A DNA stretch of 64,000 nt from the NCBI GenBank assembly GCA_025765595.1, contig JAIVFH010000129.1, positions 1-64,000 on the forward strand. The letters run 5' to 3'. Shown here piece after piece: positions 54,848 through 64,000 of this stretch (its first letter is position 1; each line of letters starts with the position of its first letter). A program made the translations under genes and the position numbers. This DNA comes from Obelidium mucronatum (lineage: Eukaryota > Chytridiomycota > Chytridiomycetes > Chytridiales > Chytriomycetaceae). The notes beneath the pieces are model-generated. The model saw only the letters and a program-made list of their open reading frames with translations, was not told the DNA's origin and searched no databases.

Positions 54848-56857
54848 CTAATATTCGTAAGCAACTGGAGCTGGCTTGGTGTAGACCAAGTCGTTGGTCT
54901 TGTAAAGAGCAGCGATGGCACAGTAGTCTCCGTTGACCTTGGGGTCAAAGTGAGAGCTGTATGGGTTCAACAATGGTCCTCCGTTGGAGTCAGTCATCTT
55001 TTGACCAGCAAAACAGCATTCTCCAGTCTTTTGGCCTGGCGCAGTCAAACCAGCTCCGTCACAGTACTCAGTACGGTAGACAACTCCTTCCTTGTTACCG
55101 AGGTACGACAACTCAGCAGCTGCAATTCCCTTCTCGTTAACGAGGGAGGCGCGGAAACGGTTCAAACGAGCAGCAGTAGCATCGTTTCTCTTGGTGTTGG
55201 ACCAGAAACGCTCAGCAATGGCAGCAACACGTGGGAAAATGTATCTGTCCAAGTTGTGTCTCTTGACGGTTTCAGTCCAGAGAGCACCGAATCCTCCCTT
55301 GATGGTAGCAGCTTCGGCAGTGGAAAGTCCAGCCAATGGCTCGTAGTCGTACATCATGGTCCAGTTGTGCCATTGTCCAGAGAAGGTGGCGTAGCCTGGG
55401 ATATCGTACTTGTCCTCTGGGAAGTTGCGCTCATAGGCGCTGGAGCACCAACGAGCAGATGGGGAACAGTCGAGGTAGTAAGTGTCGGATGGAGCGAGCA
55501 CAATGTTCTTGAATCCCTTGCTGACAATAGTCTTGATCTTTTCAACCGTAGGTCCTTGCCAGAGGGTGACCAAGGAGTCCTTTGGAATCAAGTCATCGGA
55601 ACCAAAGTCAGTGGCAATTTCGTCCCAGGCAGCCAAAGTCTTGTCATTGTCCTTCAAGATTTGAACCAATTGGCGGTCAAATTCTCTCATCATTGGGTGG
55701 AGCTTCTCGAGTGGAGCGACATCCCAGTTGTCCGGAACAAGTCCGTAAGCACGTGGGTTGACTTCGTCGTGACCAACGTGGAGGATCGGGTCATCGAACC
55801 ATCCACCGATTTCACTGATCATTTCTTCCAAAATATCCAAAGCTGCCTGCTTGCGTACATCGAGTTGACCACATGGTGGCTGGTTGCAGTAGTGACGACC
55901 CCACCAGGCGACTCCTCCAACACAGTCGTTGGTAACAGAGCTAACAGGAACGGTTTGGTTGGAGCACATGGCGTTGTTGGCAAAGGAGTTACCGTCCCAG
56001 GGGGAGTGGTTCCAGGATGAGATCAAGGAAGCATCAATGTGTCCGAGAACGGCGTTGTGTCCTGGAGTTTCGAATTCTGGGATAACACGGATGTTGCGCT
56101 GGTAAGCATACTTTACAATTTCTCTGACATCCTTCTTGGTGTAGGCTTTGATGGTGCCGTCCTTGTTCTTGAAAGCAGCCTTCTGGAGTTGTGGGTAACG
56201 CTCCCAGACGATTGGGAAGGACTGGGAGTCGTAGATGTGCCAGTGGAAGACGTTGAGCTTGGAAGCGGCCATACCGTCCAAAATACGCTTAATATCAGCG
56301 ACGGTGAAGAAGTTACGAGCAGTGTCCAACAAGAGTCCACGGTATGGGAAGGCGGGTTCATCCTTGATGGTGGCAAGGACAAGCTTTCCGTCCTTGGTGA
56401 TGAGCTGGGAGAGGGTCTGGAGACCGTACTTGACTCCGATTTGGTTGGCAGCTATCAATCGAGGTATAAGCTCCATGTTGCAAAACAATTGAAGTCATAA
56501 TCGTGATCACTTACCCGTGATGGTAGCACCCTTTTCAGTGATGTCCAAAGTGTAGGACTCCTTTTTTCCAACCAAGTCATCTGGGGCACCAATGTCCCAT
56601 CCGTTGTTTTCGTCAACGTCAGCAGTGACCTTGAACTTGTTGGAAGAGGCCTTTCCACCCTTGGCGGTGAAGGCAGTGTTGAGGGAAGCAACATCGACGG
56701 CAATGGGTCCGCTGCCGAGGTTGGACTTGACAGTGAATCCACCAATGGCAATAGACTTGTTCTTGTCAACGACGGACTTTGGCAATGGCCAGAGGTAGTC
56801 GGAGGCAGTCAAGGCGGAGACTGCAGAGGCGATAGAGAGGAGGGAGAGGAGTTGCAT
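54848..56857 (-). CDS. Secreted GH20 beta-N-acetylhexosaminidase (GH20-6)
   Basis: Exons 56857-56515 and 56451-54848 give 648 residues. The signal peptide is MQLLSLLSIASAVSALT. The whole protein is nearly the same as GH20-2 (KYGLQTLSQLITKDGKLVLA, QLQKAAFKNKDGTIKAYTKK, DILEEMISEIGGWFDDP). The catalytic pair lies in LHVGHDEVNPRAYG. The intron is 63 nt and unrelated to that of GH20-2. Confidence 0.97.
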
Positions 56858-56907
56858 AGAGATGATTTTTTCGTTGGTTTGAATGAGTGGGGGGATGATG
56901 ACCCAGG

Positions 56908-56976
56908 TTTTTATACTTTTGGAATGGCATGAGAAATTTCTGTTTCAGAAATTATTGATGTGACGGTCAGGTGGCA
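56908..56976 (-). promoter_or_regulatory. GH20-6 promoter: TATA box and TGCCACCT motif
   Basis: Coding orientation TATAAAAA (plus 56908-56915), about 52 bases before the ATG, with AGAAATTTCTCATG just upstream and TGCCACCT (plus 56969-56976) about 115 bases before the ATG. Confidence 0.5.
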
Positions 56977-57058
56977 CTGTCTCCCCGAAACACGATGAAA
57001 CAAGGGGGAAAAGCGAATATCCCGGCGCCTCCCATAAACGAAATAAGATTTTTATTGG

Positions 57059-57709
57059 TTAGTCCATTTCTTCGATTCTTCTTTGCGCTTCTCGTATCAA
57101 CGCCATGTACGTTATGTTAGTGTTTTCTTCAGCACAGCCTTCGGTCTGTTTCTGAGATTGAGGTTCTGCCCACTCTTGATCTTCGTTTTCATCATCACCC
57201 ATGATGACACTAAAATTATAGGTGAAATCTCCCGTAAAAGCTGAATCTGTTGTATATATAGTATCCTTCAATGTAGATGCAGGTTTGAATGTCACGTGCT
57301 GCTTCTTCGGTAGCGGCGGTTGAACAGCTGTCAAACCTAAACTAACGCCGCTCTCGGCGATCGAGAGACGAACCAGAGCCGCCTCTACATCAAGATCTAA
57401 TTGTGACGCACAACTTCGAGATCTTTTCAGTATTCCAGGTTTCCGTAAAGTTGAGAGAGGTGAGGCGCACTTGTATGGATTGTTGGATCCTTGGCGCAGC
57501 CGCTTTGCGGTACTGTTTGTCGATGTCAACAGTGTAGACGAGTTAATGGAAGAGTTTGAGCTCTGGCGTTTTCGAGTTGTTTTTGGCGATGAGTGGCGTT
57601 TGCGCGATAAACTTGGCGAAGTTGATGTATGACGATTTCTGATCAACGTGAATTGGGAATGATCGAATCCTGATTCTGGATGTTCTTCAGGTACCTGCCG
57701 CGGAAACAT
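57059..57709 (-). CDS. Hypothetical disordered protein 1
   Basis: A single exon of 216 residues. The first 90 are basic and Ser-rich (SRKRHSSPKTTRKR), then LKRSRSCASQLDLDVEAALV, a short helical piece RLSIAES, and an acidic C-terminal third ending RRIEEMD. No known domain. It shares order and short motifs with the next gene upstream (57880-58587), see findings. Confidence 0.6.
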   Translation of the reverse strand: MFPRQVPEEHPESGFDHSQFTLIRNRHTSTSPSLSRKRHSSPKTTRKRQSSNSSINSSTLLTSTNSTAKRLRQGSNNPYKCASPLSTLRKPGILKRSRSCASQLDLDVEAALVRLSIAESGVSLGLTAVQPPLPKKQHVTFKPASTLKDTIYTTDSAFTGDFTYNFSVIMGDDENEDQEWAEPQSQKQTEGCAEENTNITYMALIREAQRRIEEMD

Positions 57710-57879
57710 TCCAGGAAAGTGTTTTGTTCTTTTTTGTTTTTTCGGATTTCTAAAAATACGTTAAGTGTGAGCCACGCATTATCATGTATACATATTCTTT
57801 TTAGTGCATTTACAGTTAATATTTAGTTAAAGAACAAAAGAAAATAAAACTGGAAGTCGATTCTCCCTTTTGCATAATT

Positions 57880-58587
57880 TCAATCCATTTCCATCAGGTC
57901 ACATTCATCATCGTCAAGTTCTTCAATTTTACACCCCTCATCGCCAACGCATCCACCATAACCAACGTCATTGGTTTCGTCATCATCGAAAGTCTCAATG
58001 ATGGGGCGTTTGTATAAGACAACTTGTCCATGTTCAGAGGAGACACCAGCAAATAGCTCGTTGGGCCATTTGGGGAATAAAGTACTGTTGGTGTTGCTTT
58101 TCTTATTATTGATGTTGTTGATGTCGTTTGTTTCTTTGTCATCTGAATCAGTTTCGTTGGATGTCTGAGTGTGATAAATCCAGTTTTCTGGGTTGGTGTA
58201 TTCCAAGGATGACTGTGACGAAGGAGAATGCTTTAAATAGGCTACGGGTACAAGGGCGGTGGAGTAAGAACTAGCACTGCTGGTATCAGGCAGAAGTGAG
58301 TCTTTGAGTTGGCGTTCAAATCGACTCTTTTTGCTGTTGGTGATTGACAGTTGTTCAAGCTCAGATTCGATATCTGAGCATGATCGTTTCAAAGGGTTTC
58401 GAAAGACGGTGGGTTGTTCCAAGGAAACATAATGCCCGCGTTTCCTAAGTGGGCTCGGGGATCCACTTATACTAGCGTGGCGCTTCTTGAGGTTGAAGCT
58501 CTGCTCCTGAGTTCGGTCGTAGGAGGCAAAAGGACTAGAGGGTGACAGTGTCATCCTTGGTGACGGTGGTGGGAACTGCGCCATCAT
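57880..58587 (-). CDS. Hypothetical disordered protein 2
   Basis: A single exon of 235 residues. FNLKKRHASISGSPSPLRKR near the N-terminus, then NPLKRSCSDIESELEQLSIT, an Asn/Asp-rich middle and an acidic C-terminus ending ECDLMEMD. No known domain; probably nuclear (basic patch). Confidence 0.6.
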   Translation of the reverse strand: MMAQFPPPSPRMTLSPSSPFASYDRTQEQSFNLKKRHASISGSPSPLRKRGHYVSLEQPTVFRNPLKRSCSDIESELEQLSITNSKKSRFERQLKDSLLPDTSSASSYSTALVPVAYLKHSPSSQSSLEYTNPENWIYHTQTSNETDSDDKETNDINNINNKKSNTNSTLFPKWPNELFAGVSSEHGQVVLYKRPIIETFDDDETNDVGYGGCVGDEGCKIEELDDDECDLMEMD

Positions 58588-58692
58588 CTCTCTTTATTAA
58601 ATCTTGTTTTTGTTTATTTTCTGAAGAGACAAGGAAATTTCCAGAATGTTCTTGGTTCCACCGCCCCACCCACCCTCGAAAAAAAAGCTTGG

Positions 58693-61600
58693 CTATTTGT
58701 GGTCAGCTTCAGCTTCATTGTTTCCAAATTCTTCATCTTCGGCTTCAGCTGTGGGATCCAAAATTATCTTCTCCAGATACGCTTCTCTGTCTCTGGCGAT
58801 CTTAATAATTGCTGGTTCGTCGGGAATCATCCAGAGAAGGACGATACCAGAAGTATAAATAACCACATGCTGAGGAAAGAACAAAAAAAAAGAGTCGGAT
58901 GAGGGGTTATTAGCGGTGCCGTATCGCAACAAAAAAATCTGTTGCTTACCCAAGTAATTAAAAACGTGAGTCGAACCACCATCCACTGACTTTCATCATA
59001 CGTTTCAATTAAATGCGTGAAAAAGTATTCACTCGAAAACGTGACCAAAAGTCCGTTCGTAGAAACAGCGAGAACAGAACAACCTGGTGCCACAAAAAAA
59101 AAAAATAACTGTTGAAACCAAAAAAAAAAAAAAAAAAAAAAAAACGAAACCACAAAAAAAAGTATCTCAAAAACCTCTCAAAATTGGACCCCAGATTCCA
59201 ATCCCAGAACCCAAAAAGGGAGGAGCACGCCGAAGAACCTTCAAAAGCTTGAACAAATCCATCCGAGTTTCAAACCCATTATTCAGTAAAGCAAAGAAGG
59301 GAGCCAATGGGAAAGCAGTGACAAACATTGTCACGTAACCGTACTGAATCGCTTTCGGGAAGTAATCCTCATATAACCCCTCATACGCATCTCGGATTTG
59401 ATCCCTGTAGTACTGGGGTCTGAGTTCATCTGCGCTGTACTCATTGTCTTGGTGAATACTGGGAAGCCCGCTTTCAATTTTGGAATGCAAATCGTATTTG
59501 CTTCCTCCTGCGCCTCTTTTATTGGCTTTTGCAATCTTGGATCGAAATAGGGCTTTGATTCGAGGGACTCCAATCTCTTCGAATCGCTCGATTGCTTGAT
59601 CGCAAATGAAAATGACCAACAGCTCGAGAATCACATCGGCTAAAAAAATTTGAATTTTGGTTTGTTTTATATTCACGTGGAATTTAATCAAATTTGCATA
59701 AGTATGTGTACATACCTGAGCATACATCCTTATCAGAGTTACAAGTTGCAGAAGCGTGTATAGTTTGTCCAAAAATAGTCACATTGTTCAAGTGGGGCCG
59801 AATGAAGGCAAAATACACAATGTGACAATAAATATTGATAAACTAATAATAACACCGCATGGTTAACAATCAGAAACAACTATCGGAGGGCTATAAAAAA
59901 CAAGAATAATAAATAACAACGTACTTCAAAACTCCACTGTTTCAAGACCAAAGCCTGCTCAAACTCCTCCTCCGTTCGATAGTTTTCCCAATGATTAAGA
60001 AAGTGACAGACAGGATGGAAAACTCTGCGACAAATTTGAATCAGGATGACACCCATCATAGCAGCACCTTTTTTTTTTTAACCCATCGGTTAAATTTTAC
60101 AAAAGGTTTCTCAGCTGACTATAACTAATAGGAAAAAAAAAGGGGCAAACCAAAAGCAACAAGCATCTCTGGAACGCCTTCCTCCTCATAATGAATAATA
60201 AAGAAAATCTGCACCAGCACCGAGGCACACGAGATTGCACAAAACACCAACAAGACCAAAAACGAAATAATCTGTCGAATCGAGCGCGACTCTTCAGGAA
60301 AATATTGCTCCTTCTTATTCGTAACAGGACTCTTTTTGACACCGACTGCGTGAAATTCCACGCGGCGTAATGGTGGTGGGTTGTAGTTGTGCATGGACCA
60401 TTTGAAGGCGTAGTATTTTTCGCGGCGGGACCAGGCGATTGTGTAGCAGACGCTCCACAGTGACATGAAGAGGGCGAACCATGGAGTTAACGCGTTGTCA
60501 AAGAGTTTGTGCCAAGAGTCGTCTTTTGGACCATGGCCGCCGCCGCTGTTGATTGGCGATGTTGTGGTGTTGGAATGCGAATCAGTTAAATTTGAGATTG
60601 GGTCATGTGTTGGCGCTCCGCGGGTGTATAAATGTGATTTGGACATGGTGGATTGATAGCTTTAGTGGAGTTGTTGTTGTTTAAGTGACGTTAGTACGGC
60701 GCTCGTTGAGAGGAAGGGATTTCCAGCATTCAAACTCAACTCGAGATATTCATAGATTCCGTATAAAAACACAATAAGTCCGCAAAGAGCTGAGTATCCG
60801 AGACATCGATTATAAAATTCAAGATAAACAAAATAGAATGCCACCTTGGTTGAAAAAAAAAAAAACAAAAATTAGTGCAAGGATGATTTAAAAAACAGAA
60901 ACCAAATCATACCTCTTCCCCAAAATACTCTCGAATCAAATCAACTGGTTTCTCCAACCGAAACATGGGTCCATAAACCCACTGCCGAATCAGCCTCGTC
61001 CGCAACGAAGAAACATTCTCACATGCCAAATCCTCTCGTTTTGTCAACTTGATTTTCCCTTTCGTGACTGGGGAATCAATGTCTTCATCGTGGGTGGGGA
61101 AGAAATCCAGGTAGATTCGGTGCGAGAGGAGATAGTTGATGCCTTCCGTGCGGAGTCCAGTGCGTGTGAGGACACGCATTTCAGCGGATATGATGGCGTG
61201 GTGGGCGAGGAGGATTCTATGCCGGCGTTCGAAAAATTTTGTGAGGACAATGTGGCATGGCTGTTTTGAGTTTTGAATTTGTGTTAAAATATGATTAGAG
61301 GTTCATGGCGGGCGGGGAATGGGGATTTTTCTTTCGGGAGGTGGGGAAAACTACGCAACCTGATTGATGACGCTGACGATGCGGTGCTTTTCTTCTGTTG
61401 TTGGGTCTGGAAGTTTGAATTCGAAGCTGGATAGGTCTAAAGGGTCCAAGTCGGCGGTGTGTTTGTTGAGATCCAGGTGGTATGTCTTGAAGTACTGGAA
61501 GATTCCGTTTCGCTTCTCTGGTGGATGTGCATCGCTATCGAGAGTGTGAAGGGGCTCCTGTTTTTTTTTTTTTTTTTTTTTTTTTTTTGGAGAATGTGGT

Positions 61601-62999
61601 TGGTTGCTGTCAGAAGAATAGAAAGAACGAAAAGTGAAAAAAACAGCTGGCACTCAACTCGAAGATTAAACTGAAGTCCCAATTTATAAGCTTCCAAAGC
61701 CAAGAAATGAAACGGTGTAAACACTTTCACGAAATGCATATGATTTGTGTCCAAACTCTTTTCAATCTCGAGAATAACCCCATGATGAAGCAATTTCTCT
61801 TCAAACAGAGACCGAATATACGAAAAGTTTTCTTCTTGTTCTGAACGATGATGATTGTGATGCGTCTTGTATGTGAGCACATAGTCTGGCTCCTCCGTGT
61901 CTCCATAAATCAAACGAACCAACACGTCAGCGGATCTCCTCTTTGGACAAAAGTAAGCTAATGCATCTGAAATTGATTTTTCAGGGTTTTGGTTCTGCCA
62001 TGCGGATATTTCATCGAAGGCCAAGACATCATCCGCGTAAAACAGTTTCACTTTCTTTTTCGTGGGGCCTAGTTCGCGGATAACGACTTTATGAATATCT
62101 TGGAGATCCGATTCGTGGACAAGAATGTCAATGTGTTCTGGTGGTTGGTTTGATTCGTCTGAATCTGGACTGCTTGCGCTTTCGGGGGAGCTTGCCGATG
62201 GAGAAGCAACGATGCCATCAGCAGCAGCAGCTTCCGGATCGTCAGATTTGAGGGGAATTGTGGCTGTTGTGGTGTGTTCGTGGGCGGTTGGGGATTCCAT
62301 CATTTTCAAACCCTGGTCAAGGAGAACATTCGGGGTTGTTGTGTCGACAGCCAAGGGCGCTTCGGGCCTCTTTGCATGCGGAGACGCCAGCGTGTTTTTT
62401 GCAGCGGCCAGCGAGGGGCGGTGCGGGGCTCGTTTTGCGGCCACCAAGGGCCGCGGCGCCAGGGCCTCGGGCGCGCCGCCGGAGCCGATGCCGTACGGCT
62501 CCAGCAAGCAAGGCGGCGCCGGGCTCGCGGGCGCGCCGCCCGGGTCTGCGGCGGGAAGCGGCACGGAGGCGGTGTTGCGCTTCTTGATCAGGTCGCTGCG
62601 CGTGGCTGCACGCTTGATTTGAGTGCCGGCCAGCGGGATCGAGTGCTTCTGCTCGAGCACTTGGAGAATCGGGTCTTTGTGATTGGAGGTGTTTTTGCGC
62701 GTGGCGGCGACTGCGCTGGCAATTTTGCGGAATCTGAGAGTCGCGGCTTCGGCTGTTGGTGTCAGGGTGTTGAAGTTGTTGTTGGTGTTTGACAGGGGGG
62801 CAGCAGCAGAGGCATCGTGGGGGATTTGGATGCCAAGGTTTGCGGGTTTTGATTCTGACGCGTTTGCTGTTTGAGCAGCGGCAGCTGCAGCGGCAATATT
62901 CCGGAAGCGGTCGGCAGCTGAAAGCACCGCCGGTTCAGATTTCAGAGGCTGGATCTGAGAGGATGAAGAATCACGAGGCTCGGGGGCGTTGTCGCTCAT
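58693..62999 (-). CDS. Anoctamin/TMEM16-like membrane protein, with an in-frame stop
   Basis: Exons include 62999-61659, 61557-61360, 61260-60913, 60844-60698 or beyond, then a block from 60646 to 60151 and at least four more down to 58693. Residues 1-290 are Ala/Ser/Pro-rich. A dimerisation-type cytosolic domain follows (KVVIRELGPTKKKVKLFYAD, FVKVFTPFHFLALEAYKLG). The transmembrane part has IREYFGEEVAFYFVYLEFY (first helix), LFDNALTPWFALFMSLWSV (second), NYRTEEEFEQALVLKQWSFE, and YGYVTMFVTAFPLAPFFALL near the end, all TMEM16-like. Members are Ca-activated lipid scramblases or chloride channels. A TAA at 60662-60664 interrupts the frame between the first two helices, 15 bases before an in-frame ATG at 60646. 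Either a missed intron or a real break; not resolved here. Confidence 0.85.
61561..61588. repeat. Poly-T tract in an anoctamin intron
   Basis: A run of 28 T on the plus strand in the intron 61558-61658; similar poly-A/T runs occur in other introns of this gene. Confidence 0.8.
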
Positions 63000-63461
63000 T
63001 GCTATCAGTTTGCTTGAGTACAGGCAGACAGTTTTGGTCTCGCGTTCTGGAAGAAGTCTGAAATCCTTCAAGATATTTGCTAAAAATAGATGGAGAGAGA
63101 TTATCCAATGTCGGAATCCCATATGCTATTATTAAACTTTATGCATTTGAGACTCTGTGTGTATGTGTGTGTGCGTGACGGTGTGTATGTTTTTTTAATA
63201 ACAATGCTTGTTTAATATGATGTTGCCCTTCAAGTTCATCAACTACTTTATTAAACCAATACTGTTCTTGGTTGATGATCAAGGAATCAGGATGGGCTGA
63301 TGGAATGGGAGTCAGAAAAAAAAGAAAGACCCCTTCCGGCGACACATGTTTTTTTTTTGCTTGTGTCTTAATTTGTCCCTCCTTGTTTGTGATTTCGCAT
63401 TTTTCGTTCTAGAAAGAAAACTCATTTGCAAACCCACCGCCCGCACCCAGACAAGCAAGCA
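63000..63461. other. Divergent intergenic region
   Basis: Separates the anoctamin ATG (minus) from the chitin synthase ATG (plus). A GT-rich microsatellite is at 63156-63190. The open frame 63139-63345 shows no recognisable protein. No TATA box is clear. Confidence 0.5.
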
Positions 63462-64000
63462 ATGAGCGCCCGCCTCAATCCGTTCTCGACAGCGGCCGCC
63501 GTGGAGAGCAGCGCAGCGCCCAATGCGGCGCTCGTCAGCGACCTCGCCGCAACAGCGAGCCCGACAGTCGCCGCGCTGACTTCGACGCTGCGCGCGCGGC
63601 TGCTCGAGCAGCGGCCGACAACGCGCATCGGCTCGCGCGTGTTCGTCCACGTGCGCGCCGGGGCCGGTGCCGGCGGCAGCGGCGCTGCGAACCCTGCCGC
63701 CGCCGCCGCCGACGCAAAGGCCCACGCGTCGCGCAACCGCTCGCTGGACGACCTGGCCGCAAAGTACGCTGCGCCCGCGGACCCGTCGCTGTTCGACGCC
63801 TCCGCCGCCGCCTGGTGGCACCTGAAGCGGGGCGCCGAGGACCAGGCCATTGTGCTGCTGTGCGTGAATTCATTTGTTTTATTTTATTTTATTTCTTCGG
63901 AATTCTTTCTAATCTGGAATTAAAATTGCTTTGCAGCGGCGAGACGGCGTCCGGAAAGTCGGAGTCGCGGCGTCTGATTACCCGCCATCTGTGCGATATT
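63462..64000 (+). CDS. Myosin-motor chitin synthase, N-terminal part
   Basis: Exon 1 63462-63859, intron 63860-63936, exon 2 continues past the window edge. The protein begins with an Ala-rich region, then TLRARLLEQRPTTRIGSRVF, an Ala/Gly insertion and AAWWHLKRGAEDQAIVLL joined across the intron to the P-loop GETASGKSESRRL. This is the myosin-head-like domain found at the start of class V/VII fungal chitin synthases, where the motif is GETGSGKSENRRL. A true class of myosin cannot be excluded, but the S-x-x-R-R after the P-loop favours chitin synthase. Exon 1 is extremely GC-rich. Confidence 0.7.

Noticed and set aside
62258..62792. Plus-strand frames opposite the anoctamin N-terminus
   Set aside because: They are antisense shadows of the Ala/Pro-rich coding part.

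Overview
This is nuclear DNA of a fungus that most likely makes flagellated, chitin-degrading cells: a zoosporic chytrid-like fungus (Chytridiomycota is my inference, not proven by any marker gene here). The reasons are short spliceosomal introns (about 50-100 nt), fungal genes (a Vac7-like protein, a Pil1-like eisosome BAR protein, the myosin-type start of a chitin synthase), a ciliary gene (IQCH), and six paralogous secreted GH20 beta-N-acetylhexosaminidases in 37 kb. About 75 introns can be placed by eye; for nearly every gene the joined exons are an exact multiple of three.

Layout. 0-9 kb: tail of an ABTB1-like BTB protein, member A of an unrecognised three-member family, and a 14-exon IQCH-like gene. 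9-19 kb: a redox-dead PDI-like protein, NELF-C/D-like (TH1) with a hairpin minisatellite in an intron, Vac7-like, cyclophilin E (PPIE), TAF12, and family member B. 20-28 kb: GH20-1, family member C, DHRS12-like SDR, GH20-2, and a FAM151/menorin-like gene sharing a 35-bp bidirectional promoter with a Ser-rich protein I do not recognise. 31-39 kb: an S41-type protease-like protein with a GPI-like tail, TDP1, Pil1-like, and a homeobox gene. 39-45 kb: tandem GH20-3 and GH20-4. 45-52 kb: a four-module RNA-end-processing protein (2H phosphoesterase, EEP nuclease, Pol-beta-type nucleotidyltransferase, MJ1316 domain), a ZZZ3-like SANT/ZZ protein in 11 exons, and LRRC40. 52-57 kb: tandem GH20-5 and GH20-6. 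57-64 kb: two related disordered proteins, an anoctamin/TMEM16 gene with an in-frame stop between its first two membrane segments, and the start of a myosin-motor chitin synthase.

How they fit together. The GH20 set would complete chitin breakdown to GlcNAc outside the cell. Their promoters share a TATA box, an AT-rich element and an upstream TGCCACCC-type motif, and the same 8-mer lies upstream of the S41 gene, suggesting one regulon for secreted degradative enzymes. The nuclear genes (NELF-C/D, ZZZ3, TAF12) and IQCH look more animal-like than yeast-like, as expected of an early-diverging fungus. The most novel items are the four-module RNA repair protein, the three-member unknown family, and the frequent use of 5' splice sites with T at +3 (13 seen). 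No tRNA, rRNA, CRISPR array or recognisable transposon was found.
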